64,000 nt of DNA from Perca fluviatilis (taxonomy: Eukaryota > Chordata > Actinopteri > Perciformes > Percidae). Where the stretch lies: assembly GCF_010015445.1 (NCBI RefSeq), contig NC_053121.1, forward strand, positions 29,058,434 through 29,122,433. Reading direction: 5' to 3'. The stretch's first letter is position 1, and every line of letters starts with the position of its first letter. A program made the translations under genes and the position numbers. This document shows, one piece after another, positions 50,883-61,665 of the stretch. Under the pieces are notes generated by a model that did not search any database, was not told where the DNA came from, and saw nothing but the letters and a program-made list of their open reading frames with translations.

Positions 50883-51764
50883 GTCAACATTAGAGAGTGG
50901 CTACTAAATTAGGTACTCAAGAAAACCACAAGCTTAACAAAACAAGAGTCTAAGGTCCTGACATACGGCTCTCCTTTCAATGCAGGAACAAACACACACA
51001 AACACACTGCAGATATATCACACAAGATCAAATGACTTACCCGTCTCCGCCGTTAGTTTTGACCTTGCTACAACAGCTACTCTTGTTTAAAGACTGCAAA
51101 TGTAGCACCGTGCTAACTATGCTACCACTCTGAGGAGTTGTAGCTCCACTTTGCTCCTTAAACCTGAGCTGTCCCTAAATTGCTAAATACACCTTACATA
51201 TAAATGGTGTGTTACAATTTGAACCAAAACAGGAACAAATTAGTACAAACACATGAACTAATCCTACATGTCGTGTATCTTATTACGCTGCTCCTGCGGA
51301 TTGAGATTTTTTCCCCCATACAGAACATTAAGAGAGAATCAATTTGTAAGTGAGCAACAGAGAGGGGAGGGGTGTCATGGAGTATGGCATAGGGGTGGGG
51401 GTGGAGTGCTGCACTTTGGGTATCAGGTGTCTACTGCACTTTTCCAGGGAGATGGTAATGCCAGCGTGTGGGGCCTGCGTGCAAATTAAATGGAGACACA
51501 GAAAAATGCATTATTGATTAGGGTGATGCCAAAGTGTCTCGCTCACAGCACAGGATCAGGTTTAGGTACAGGGTAATTAATCCACAGGCCTGAATAAAAG
51601 CAGAGGAAATGATCTGCACCCCTCCTTCCCCGTCCCTCTCTGCATCTCTCTTTGTTCTACTTCGTTCAACACCGAGAAAAATAGGTCGCTAGCTCGTAGG
51701 CAGAACCGGTGCAAGGCACCACTTGGATAGCTAGAGCACAGAAATGCACACACATGCTGTTTCC

Positions 51765-51772
<8 letters not shown>
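50883..51772. other. Intergenic, no gene seen
   Basis: No exon recognised. 51350-51410 is G-rich (GGGGAGGGG, GGGGTGGGGGTGG). Confidence 0.5.

Positions 51773-51823
<51 letters not shown>
51773..51823. repeat. (CA)n microsatellite
   Basis: About 25 uninterrupted CA units. Confidence 0.98.
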
Positions 51824-51825
<2 letters not shown>

Positions 51826-52746
51826 AGGTAAGAGACAGAAAGAGCGACACTAGGAGCACCTGGGCGTTTTTCTTTTTCTGCCAAGCTGAGCATAGCAGGT
51901 GTCTGTCTTTTTAAGTCTTTCTTTATCATGTACTGTAATTACACACGGCAGCATGTCAATGCTATCATCACATGCACTGCATGCATGTGAATTGCATACA
52001 ACAAACAAGTTGTATGCAACAACAAATAATCATGACCTTTGGTCCATCCACAAAAATATTAAATTTTTGCCACTGTCTAAAGTTGTTTTCAGAAGACAAA
52101 GAAAGAAAGATAGAAAGAAGCACTATCTTAATCCTATGTGGTTGTTACATTACACACATATTGTGAATTTATTCTGAAACAGGTAACTTTAAGAAAAATG
52201 TTTTGAAACAAACTTTACACAAAACAACATGCAGCCATAGGCAGAGAAGACTGGAACTTTATCCAAGAGGAGCCTCAGAGAAGTCATGTTCTACATCGAC
52301 AAAATGAACAGATGGGCTAAGTTACCTGCAGACCCAATGTAATGAATTTGTCTCAGTTATATGCAAGGTTGTGAGGTCCTTTTTGTTCTGTGTTTGGTAG
52401 AGTTGTCCCTTGAGGCTTGACATACAGACACAAAGGTACATCAAGCTCCATTGGACAACATTACCAAGCACAAAATAACATGGAACTGACACCATTAACT
52501 TTCATTCTAAAATGTCTATTAGAGAGATTTCTTCCCGCGGCGAGAAAACACAACTGTGCACACAAAAGTAACAAACAAACACAACAAATACAACAATCCA
52601 CTTTTATGTTTTGACCACAGAGGGGGAATACATTATGCACACACTTTGTGAGGAACCTCTGTAAAGTGAGCTTAAACAGTGGCATGAGTGCACAATCTCG
52701 CATGTGCCGTGAGCTGTTTTGAGTGTGTAATTTACACACAAATTAC
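51824..52746. other. Intergenic, no gene seen
   Basis: Unique sequence with no recognisable exon. The minus-strand frame 52461-52739 has no known motif. Confidence 0.5.
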
Positions 52747-52780
52747 TATGTATGTATGCATGTATGTATGTATGTATGTA
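52747..52780. repeat. (ATGT)n microsatellite
   Basis: Eight tetranucleotide units with one GCATG variant. Confidence 0.9.
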
Positions 52781-52907
52781 CTAGAAATAGATGTGCAAAG
52801 CCAATTTCACTGGAGTCAAACATCTGTAATAAAAGGAAGAAAGTCAAAACATTTTTTAAAAGCCTTAATAGTAAAAACAACCTTACTTTCTATTGCTGAC
52901 AATTTTA

Positions 52908-53070
52908 AAGATAATTTTTGGGGCTTTTCTTCCTTTAATTTTTTTGACAGGACAGCTAGGTGAGAAAGTGGAAGACATGCATGAAATTTGTCACAGGTCA
53001 GATTCGAACCCTGGACCTCTGCGTTGAGGCATAAACCTCTGAGGATATGTGCAACCCGGCCACTTGCTAA
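52908..53070 (-). mobile_element. tRNA-derived SINE, reverse orientation
   Basis: Read on the minus strand, the head AGCAAGTGGCCGGGTTGCAC is followed by the B box GGTTCGAATCTG (53001-53010), then a body with GACAAATTTCATGCATGTCT and a tail GCCCCAAAAATTATCTTTAA. The tail is the same as in the SINE at 45013, showing one family with different heads or strong decay of the head. Confidence 0.8.
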
Positions 53071-53321
53071 CACATTTTGTTGACTTCATCAGGTGAATTT
53101 CTACACATTCTGTGGCTGGCTGCTGAGCAACTGACATTTAAATGAAACTTAAACCATGTACACTGTGTTAATTGTAAAATCTATAAATATATTTAAGATA
53201 GAATAAAGCATAATATAGGCTATATACCCTTAAGCAGGTAGGGAGAACCATAGTCAAAGCGGTAACAATTTACTCATATATCTTTGAATAAATAACAATT
53301 TGAATTAAATGAAGTTATGAT

Positions 53322-54187
53322 CAGTGATGCCACGTAACGCGTTACTTGTAACGCGTTACTTGTAACGCGTTACTCTAATCTGACCACTTTTTTCAGTAAC
53401 GAGTAATCTTACGCGTTACTATTTCCAAACCAGTAATCAGATTAAAGTTACTTATCCAAGTCACTGTGCGTTACTATTTTTGTCATTTTCCTTAGTAAAA
53501 ATATATATTTTTGCTTTCTTCTTGCGTCTCGGGGTCAAGTCATGTCAAGTCACGTTTTCAGCATGTGGACAGTTCACGTGTATCACGCAGCGACACAAAC
53601 GTAAACAACAATGGAGGGAGGAGAGAGATGCGCGTTTTCTAGCTGGAAATACAGTCACTATTTTGAGTTTGTGTCAGCTAAAGACGGCAGTATTAAGGTT
53701 CGTTGTACACTCTGTGCTGGTGGAGACAAAGTGCTATCTAGCTACAAAAACACTTCGTCAAATCTGAAGAAACATTTGGAGTCGCAGCACTGCAGTCAAA
53801 CTTACAGAGCAAGTCCCAGCAGGTGGTGCGAAGCAGAGAGCAGGAGGCCCCCCACCACCCAAACAACAAAAGCTGGACTTCGGTGCAAAACCAGTAAGTT
53901 GAAGAAGTTGGTCGGGCAGTAGGCCTATGTTGTAGCGGAAATGCTGCCGTTAAACACGGTTGACTCGCTCTCTTTCGTGCCATAATAAACCAGATCCCTA
54001 CTGCTGGCAATGCTGAGCTGCCTCACAGTAAACCGGTTGTCATTTTTATGTCGAGGCTGTAGGGGTTTTGTCGGCAGTTGCTGAATGTAACTAATAAAGT
54101 AACTTGTAATCTAACTTTGTTACTTTTAAAATCAAGTAATCTGTAAAGTAACTAAGTTACTTTTTCAAAGTAACTGTGGCAACACTG
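53322..54187 (+). mobile_element. hAT element with BED-finger exon, internally deleted
   Basis: Termini CAGTGATGCCA and TGGCAACACTG-type ends are flanked by GTTATGAT (53314-53321) and CTTATGAT (54188-54195), a 7-of-8 hAT target duplication. The left subterminal region has three perfect palindromes GTAACGCGTTAC at 53334, 53348 and 53362 (14-bp period). The right side has scattered GTAACTAAGTTAC-type motifs, likely transposase binding sites. Only the first coding exon remains, so the copy cannot move by itself. Confidence 0.95.
53611..53893 (+). pseudogene. First exon of a hAT transposase: BED zinc finger
   Basis: It starts at a true ATG with an AACA-ATGG context. Residues 12-60 form a BED finger: the aromatic start WKYSHYFEF, C32-x2-C35, then x19, H55-x4-H60, with SNLKKHLESQH just before and including the histidines. 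BED fingers bind DNA at the ends of hAT elements. A strong splice donor, CCA-GTAAGT, at 53894 suggests the frame continued in a second exon with the catalytic RNase H-like fold and hAT dimerisation region. That exon is absent here. The frame read through stops at 53922. It has no frameshift up to the donor. A domesticated ZBED-type gene is possible but not supported by the short length. Confidence 0.8.
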
Positions 54188-54195
54188 CTTATGAT

Positions 54196-57100
54196 TGATG
54201 TATTGTGGCTTGCACTTGCTCCTACTGGATGGCAAAAGGGTACGAGTCAAAGACAATGGTCCATTTGGAAGGGTATTTTGCCATAAATTCTGTAATATAC
54301 ACATATCTTTAAACCAAAAACACAGATTGCAGTAGTCCTTCCATGCTTCCCATTCAATACTATGTTGTGTAAATGTACATGACTGTCAGCAACCAGTAAT
54401 AACATAGAAAAGGGGCAAATTTACTACCTAACTAAATTGTTTGATTTTTGCAGCTTAGTAGCTACTACAGAAAAGATTTGTTAGGCTTTGCCATTCGTGG
54501 AATTGTATGAAGTCCATTTATGCCAGTTGGACATTTAAATGCAGCATGTGACTGCACATTTTAGTTTGAATAGATAGAAATTGATCAACCAGTGTCACCG
54601 GGGAAGATTTATCATCATTAAAGTAATAGGTTGCACATAAATAGACGTGTTAACACTCCTCCTCAACATCTGCCGTGATAATAGTCTCACTTATGAAAAT
54701 GGAAAAACATGATTATTCCTTCTTTATCTCCAAAACAATTGACTAGAAAAACAGTTCTGAATACCTATTGTCACAGTGATGTGGCATTTCAATTATTCTG
54801 AACCAAAAGGAGCTGTTACAAATAAAAATAAAATAAAAAAGCCCCATTGTCTGAATTTCCTGTCAGATAGGAACACCTGTATTTCCACTGACTTAAATAG
54901 CAACACTGAGTGATGTCTGTCATATGCGAGTTCCAAAACTCGAAAATGAAACATTGTGGTTATGTTATAAGCCCTCTAAATACAGCACTGCTTTATAATT
55001 AAACACAAAGGTGATGCTCTGATAGTTGGAATATATTTGCAAGTCATTATTTTTCTTGTAGGTGCTGATATGGAGAAATATATGACAGATGGACATCTTG
55101 ATACACTTAGGGGTTATAATATGCATAACATAATTTCCATTAGCAAGTTTGTTCCTCATCCACCCATCACTGCAATATGTGTGGGCTGCTGCTCTGTATC
55201 TCTGTCTCTCTGAATGCTAAACACATTCACCCACATTCAGCCTCTCTGCCAATCAAATTCTCGTATTTTAAGTCTCTAGTATCTTTACGAAGGCAGACAC
55301 TTTGTTGTGTACTACGCAAGAAAAAAAAGAAATTTGTTGATCTAATGGGTCCTATTAACATAATCTCCCTCAAGCCTCTACTCTCTTTACAACACACACA
55401 AATAAACACTTATCCGTCCACCTCAGATACCACCTATATTCTTTCCAGTACAACTCATCCATCCATCTTTCAGTGTGTCACCCAATTAAAGCTTTTTGGC
55501 CATGATGAAATGAACCCATTAAGCAGTGCACTTCTGCTCGGGCAGAGATGCGTCTCTTAATGGGTGAGATTCGCTCACAAGAATACCATGTCCGTATCGC
55601 CTCTCCACTTCATTATCATGCATCTATTAGCCATCACTCAAATCAACTAGGGCTCACACTTACGCCCAGCAAACAGGCGTTCATCCATTTGGTAAATCAT
55701 AATGCACTAACACTTGAGTAACTGGAACACGAGGAAACAATCTTCCACTTTCTGCAGATAGCCCCTCTATACAATTATATAGTGGTTGTTAAAATTAGAT
55801 AGTAAGGGTTCAAGTGCATAACAGACAATACTTGACCCTGGACAAAAAAAGATTCAAAGAATATGAAAGGCAACACTGAACAGTGAGTAATATGTACTTT
55901 TATGCAAACTTTTACTTTGACAGTTTCACATGAAAAACAATCCTTCTTGAGTCATAGTTTTCATTCTTGCAGATATTATAAGATTCTGTAAACTCATGAG
56001 GATGTTTCTGAGTATCATGCAGCATCACACATTTTAAGAATCCAAGGATATCAATGTTGCTTAGGTACAATATTTATGATACTTCAGGGGCTGATTTGTT
56101 TTACCTAATAGGATGATACAGTGTCCGTATTAAGACAGTATAACGACTGTCTCACACATAATGGTTGTTGTGGCGGAAGCAAACAATGATTGTGATTTTA
56201 CTCCAAATTGAAATTTTGTCTAAAACTTTGAAATTATCCAATATAAAGTTAGCAATATGGGAGCCTGAATAGTTAAATAATCACAAAATGTAAATGAATA
56301 TGGAGGGAAACTTGACACTTATAATTGAATAGGGACTTATAATGCAAAGTTCTTACAGTGCATTTGCCATAACATAATGAGAGAGACTGAAAATGAATGG
56401 ATGAGGAAAATATTGCTGCACATTAGATTGACAAACCAAGATAATGTCAGTTCAGTTTCAGCTCAATCAGCTTTGCCCAAGTCAGCTGATATGCATGAAT
56501 AGAAAATGTTTTCTTGTGTAAGCTGAAACTCATCTATCCTTTTTGATAAAAAAGGGGACAGAGAAGGACACTTCATGTTCTCACCCTCCCATTTCCTCCT
56601 TATGCACACTGCCTTCTCTCATTTCCACCTCTGCTACTGTTCACTTTGAAAATCATCCCTTTCTTCTTTGTTGGAATAAAAAAAAACTTTTCCCCTTATC
56701 AGGTTTTAAGCAGGTCTTGATTCATTATTCTCGTAATACACGAATGTGTCTGACAACTTGTCATGTTTTAATCTTTACACTTCATACAACGACCTGTTTG
56801 TGATATTGGTAATCAAGGATTTTAGGTTGCTGCACTTAGAACAATAGTGTCTAAGTGGCAAAGCACATCACATGTAAAATTGCAAAACATTTTTAATCTG
56901 AGATAATACTAATAACCTGTTTCTAACAATTGTATAATGAGTCCTGCTTGTGATGACACAGTTATGCAGGTGACATGACAAAACTCCTAGTGACTGCTAA
57001 TATCAAATCCTGTTAATTACTGTCACATAAGAAAATGAAGTGGAGATTGCAGCATATAGTGTAAGTTCCCTTCACATCTCCATTTGAATTTATTGGAGGA

Positions 57101-57599
57101 AAGTCCCTTAAGATGTAGTATCTCATTTTCGAGGGGTTACTATAAACACAAATACAAAATTATAAAATACATACAAAACAAAACAGCATTACACAACATA
57201 CATACTACTACAAATGCACAAATGCAGACAGATTGCTCACCCTCTCTCACCCACACCCTGAGGTGTCATACAAGAAAATTGGATACAATAACCTGTATTA
57301 TAAATCAATTACATCAGAATAAAGAGCAATTGAAGCATTTTGTCTTGAGCACAAAAAAAACCCAGAAGAGTGTAAGTACACACAAATTAGGAGCATAAAC
57401 AGGTTGTTTTAAGATGAGAAAATAAAGATGTTGTTCTAAAAAGCCTTTTAAAATGTCAATGACGTCATACACATCGTACGACCAGAGATACTGCTTTACG
57501 GCAAGCTCTGAGTCACTTCCTTTTTTCTCTCGAGGCATCGACACCACAGCTGACAGGTTAGGCTCTCCCTGTCAATACACATGCTAGAAAGAGGTTAGA
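54196..57599. other. Intergenic; 55480-55740 resembles conserved non-coding DNA
   Basis: No gene over 3.4 kb. 55480-55740 is non-repetitive with several homeodomain-like cores (CACCCAATTAAAGC, CATTAAGCAG) and balanced composition. A C-rich, low-T segment (55180-55560 plus) stays open for 127 codons but has no recognisable domain. Confidence 0.4.
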
Positions 57600-58020
57600 T
57601 AATGTTTTAAAGACCACGCCGACATATTCACTCTGACATTCTGGTTCTGCTTCGGATGCCATCAAGCGGGATCTCTGATCGTAATCAGTCCTTCACTGAC
57701 CAATCAGCATCCATTAGCAGAATGCTAGCATGTTATTGGCAACAACGACTCAACCTGTAAGAAATTGAAAGGACATAAGTACTTGTTCATTCAACTTTCG
57801 ACCTATAATCCATGTTGAACTTCAAAAACTACAATCAAATCTGAGATTTCTCAATGGCAATCAGGCGAAAGAGACAAATTTAGCCGTCTAGCTCCATAGA
57901 GTCCCATTCATTTTGCAAAGGACCCCTAGTGGAACTATGCTGGAACTGCAACCAAATTCTGTACATTGGGGCTAAATAGAAAGTGAACAGTCTCTCCGTA
58001 GACCGGCTCTGATAGTATCA
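57600..58020. repeat. Probable dispersed repeat
   Basis: TTAAAGACCACGCCGACATA opens a CpG-containing stretch with ACCAATCAGCATCC, TAGCTCCATAGAGTCCCATT and GTAGACCGGCTCTGATAG, wording I associate with fish dispersed repeats. No matching right terminus was found, so class and limits are uncertain. Confidence 0.35.
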
Positions 58021-58064
58021 ACTGAGAATTTTTTTTCGATTTCTCATTTAGTCACATTTCTGTC

Positions 58065-58220
58065 TTTTTTTTTTATATTATTTTTGGGCATTGTATGCCT
58101 TTATTTGAAAGTGATACTGGAAAAGACAGGAAATGTAGGGAAAGAGAGTAGGGGAACATGGTACGCTGCTTAGGGCATTTGTGCCCATGTGTTATGTGCC
58201 GTAACCACTCGAGGGGCGCC
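58065..58220 (-). mobile_element. Degenerate tRNA-type SINE, reverse orientation
   Basis: A T-rich start, then GGCATTGTATGCCTTTATTT, AAAAGACAGGAAATGTAGGG and, at the right, GTGCCGTAACCACTCGAGGG, the tRNA-like head read backwards. The B box is no longer clear. Confidence 0.6.
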
Positions 58221-58907
58221 CCATTATACACATTTGTTAAATATTTTAAGAACACATATTGCAACTGTTTACATTTGTTTACTCACTGCCTTGACCACAG
58301 AAACACTACATTATCCCTAATTTGCAGAGTATGCATGATCGTCCTATAAATATTCTATTAAAGAGGGTTGAATCATAGACTTAATATTCAGAATATGCTG
58401 CAAACACATTTATTTGCAGATGGAAAAGAAATCATACATATTTTATTGATTTTGTGCCGAACAGAATGCGTCATGTTAAAGTTGAAACACTCACAAGTCA
58501 CTAACAATGGCAAAGTATGACACAGTATGTATCAACATGGTCTAGTACAGCATAATACAGCACAATAAATATAGCAATGAAAATATTTAACAATATTTAA
58601 CTCCACATCACATCGTTTCTACTGGGGGAATAATTATTTGGTGTAGTCATTTTGAGTTTCCCAAAATCACAGACATACCATGGTGGTGTTGCTACAAATA
58701 ACAACTCTACTGTCAAATTCTGAAAAACACAGCAGAGAAATCACTCTAACTTGTACATTTGTAAATCTCATCTACTTGCACACCTTCATGACAAGCCACA
58801 TTAAAATGTTCTTCAACCTTGGTGTTTGTGGGCCTTAAGTAGAGCCTGTTAGAGTTCGCCAACCCTGTTAAGAAAATGGCAATGATCCTCTGCTACGTTT
58901 TGGACGG
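58221..58907. other. Intergenic, no gene seen
   Basis: Unique AT-rich sequence upstream of the L1-like remnant. Confidence 0.5.
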
Positions 58908-59230
58908 ATCAGGCCGGGTGCCAGAGGTCAAGCGGCAGCACAGAGCCCTGCGACCCTGACCGGGCCCAACAGAGCCACCGAGACCATACATTGTTAGGGT
59001 GATGATGAAGCGGAGTGATCGACAACGCATTCTTGGAGCAGCAAGGTCAACAGCAACACGCAGCATATTCAAACTTGAAAAAGGCGCTCCGGGACGCAAA
59101 TATATACTTTGGCCTGCTATACCCATCCAGACTACTGGTGATAGAGGGGGAAAAACACATCTACAAAACTCCTGAAGAGGCACATCAAGACCTGGCAAAA
59201 AAAAGTCTTCCTTCCGCTTTTGGCTAAAAA
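58908..59230 (+). pseudogene. L1-like LINE ORF1 C-terminal fragment, frameshifted
   Basis: The frame from 58918 reads VPEVKRQHRAL, then after a stop codon EPPRPYIVRVMMKRSDRQRI and LGAAR, which follows the conserved RNA-binding core of L1/Tx1-type ORF1 proteins. After a frameshift near 59060 the plus-1 frame continues LKKALRDANIYFGLLYPSRL, then HIYKTPEEAHQDL, the typical C-terminal domain. ORF1p is the nucleic-acid chaperone that coats LINE RNA. At least one stop and one frameshift show it is dead, and no ORF2 follows. Confidence 0.75.
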
Positions 59231-60346
59231 AATATGAATTATAGGTCAGTGAAATTAACCGATCTGCAATAGGAATATTAGTCTATAATTGTTGTTGTTA
59301 ATCTTTCTATTTTATGTTTCCTTTCTACGAATTCTGGATAAATATAAATATACTTATTTGTATCCTGATTCTTTTTCATACACCAGCTAGAATAACGGGT
59401 AAAATATTTGAAATATAAACAATGCAAGGTCTGGCAATGCAATCATAGATCATGGTCAAGGGACTGGGAAGTCCCCATATTAAGTGTTGTTTTTTACCTT
59501 ATGGTGATATTTTATGTTATTTGTCAGTGTCATTTTTATGTTGTGTTATCGTAACGTCAGAGAAGCAGACGAAAGTGAAACGTTCCTCTTCACAAACTGT
59601 GATGAAATAAATTTAAAAAATCTGGCATCTTATGTCCTTTATTTCATGCAGTCTTGCCTTTAATGGTTTGAAAACGTCCCTCTCCGTTTCTGCCTGAGTA
59701 ATCGGAGCCTGCATGGCTAAGATTAGCAGGCCCCTTCCCAGCTCCTTGTATCTGACCCTCTGGATGTAGCTCCAGGGGGTCGCAGCTACAGTAGCCTCTG
59801 ACAATGTGGGAAAAAAGACATGAAGGGAGACATGGGTATCTGAGAAGAGATCGTCTCTCCACTCCCCTTCCATTGATTCCTCACTTTGAAGAAAAGGTGT
59901 CAGTGTCATTGCTGATATAAAGTGCAAATTCTTAGACTCACTTTTTCCAACAGTTGAATAAAATCCTGCAAATTAAAAAAAAGAAAGAAAAAAACAACAC
60001 TTTTTCCCCAGAGATGAATCCTCCTCCACATTTATGATTGAAATGTATGTATCTTTCTATCTAGCCTCGTTCTTTCCACAGGTCACATGTAGCTCTAAGG
60101 ACTCTTTCATAAAGGCCTCTTTCCTTTTTTTTCTCCTCACAAAATAAATTGTCAGATGCCTTAGTTCTGATTTGATTTTCCTGGCAGATGGCAGGTTGGA
60201 GGCAGACACATTACACAGAGTACATGACGACTCATCAATCCATCAGGTTCATCTCAATGTTAATGGGGAAAGTATCACTTAATTTGTCACTGATGAGGAC
60301 ATACTATAAACGCTGACATTGTGTTCTCATTATGTCAACCAAGAGC

Positions 60347-60351
<5 letters not shown>
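59231..60351. other. Intergenic; one unexplained minus-strand frame
   Basis: 59613-59927 minus is open for 104 codons with fairly balanced composition (for example EGEWRDDLFSDTHVSLHVFF). No domain is recognised, and no good acceptor-donor pair is seen. 60180-60330 looks like unique, possibly regulatory DNA. Confidence 0.35.

Positions 60352-60391
<40 letters not shown>
60352..60391. repeat. 40-bp A homopolymer
   Basis: An uninterrupted run of 40 A, followed after ACAAGGGAC by nine more A. It could be a young retroposon tail, but upstream sequence has no AATAAA signal at the right place and no recognised element. Confidence 0.95.
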
Positions 60392-60392
<1 letters not shown>

Positions 60393-61540
60393 AAGGGACA
60401 AAAAAAAAAGTCAAAGCAACGAAGAATAGTTAAACCTCGCTTTTCCTAGAGGAACCCATCACGCTTTGAGAGGATGGTCCATGTAGAAAAAGAGATATTT
60501 ATACATACAGTATGTTTATTTATGTTGCTCTTCCTGAAATCTCTTCCTTTATTCAATTAAAAGTTTGAGGAGAGGGTTGGAGGATGGAGAGTAGCGCATG
60601 TTGTATACAGTATATTGTAAATCCCTGCAAATATATTATGTTTCAGTTAAATAGCAAATTCAAGACAGGATGTTAATCAAAACACTAACCAGCCAGTAGG
60701 TTGTTAGTTCCATTAAATGTCAAAGGATTGGACACAGTAACTTCACCCTTTCTAAGATCATGCCGTAGAGATATTTCTAATAAGGAAACCAAAGTGTCAA
60801 AAGCCTCCTAAGTTCCTGGGCTTCAACTGTATGTGTTAGACCTTTATCTGTTGTGGCAAACTATACATACATTAATCTCAATATTACTTTCACTTCCAAA
60901 GAAATGTGAGCGCAAAGACAAAGTAATCACAGAACACATCAGCAGGAATACAACATTGTTAAATGTCTCATTACTGTGTCAACCAGGAGAGGTGTTTGAC
61001 AAAAATGCCTTTGTTGGACCTCTGACCTCAAGAATAAATGCATGAAAAGGAGACTGGGAGACATATTGCATAATGCCATGTCCACATTCCTGTTACATGT
61101 ATACATACTGCTTTGAATGAAACGCATTGACTATTCATACATTGAAAAAAGCATATGACCTTGAATCAATCGCTGCACCAGTCACCCCTTTTATAATCTT
61201 TTTTTATCATTTCACCTATGGCTTTGACGTTTCATACGAACACAGCTGCAGGCATATATTTCTATGTGAGTGGCCATACCTATGTATGTATTCATTTAAA
61301 GCAAAAATACCGTAAGCCTAATGCATATTCATACAATGCCTCCTAAAGGAATAAATTATTGTTTATTACGGTGCCGTGTATAGCACTTCATGAATAGAAA
61401 AGCTATGATTGTTCTTCTGAGGCATTTCAGAACAATTCAATCATAATACCAAAACAGGGTAATTAAAATGTCTTCCTTCCCTCCAAGACACAAATGTATG
61501 CATTTCGCAAGACGAGCTCTCAGAAGCAGCACACCTGGTG
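60392..61540. other. Intergenic, no gene seen
   Basis: Unique AT-rich sequence. No exon recognised. Confidence 0.5.
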
Positions 61541-61665
61541 CTGGTCATGATTCAGTCTTTCGCTCAAGGGCATTTCACAAGAGATGGCTATATTTTGGAT
61601 CAAACCTGTGACATTCCAATCAGAAGATGGTTCTGCTAAGCACCAAGCCATACATATCTGCTGCC
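61541..61665 (+). repeat. Diverged copy of the 'CTCAAGGGCAC' repeat family
   Basis: TTTCGCTCAAGGGCATTTCA, then GGATCAAACCTGTGACATTC, then TGGTTCTGCTAAGCACC follow the order of the family at 12262-12440 (GATCAAGCC there). Clearly older and more decayed. Confidence 0.5.

Noticed and set aside
55177..55560. 127-codon plus frame
   Set aside because: Composition is that of C/T-rich non-coding DNA (Ser, Leu, His, Thr), without domain, splice signals or a convincing start.
60352..60391. Poly(A) tail of a processed pseudogene
   Set aside because: No coding homology or AATAAA signal upstream within the expected distance, so it is kept as a homopolymer only.
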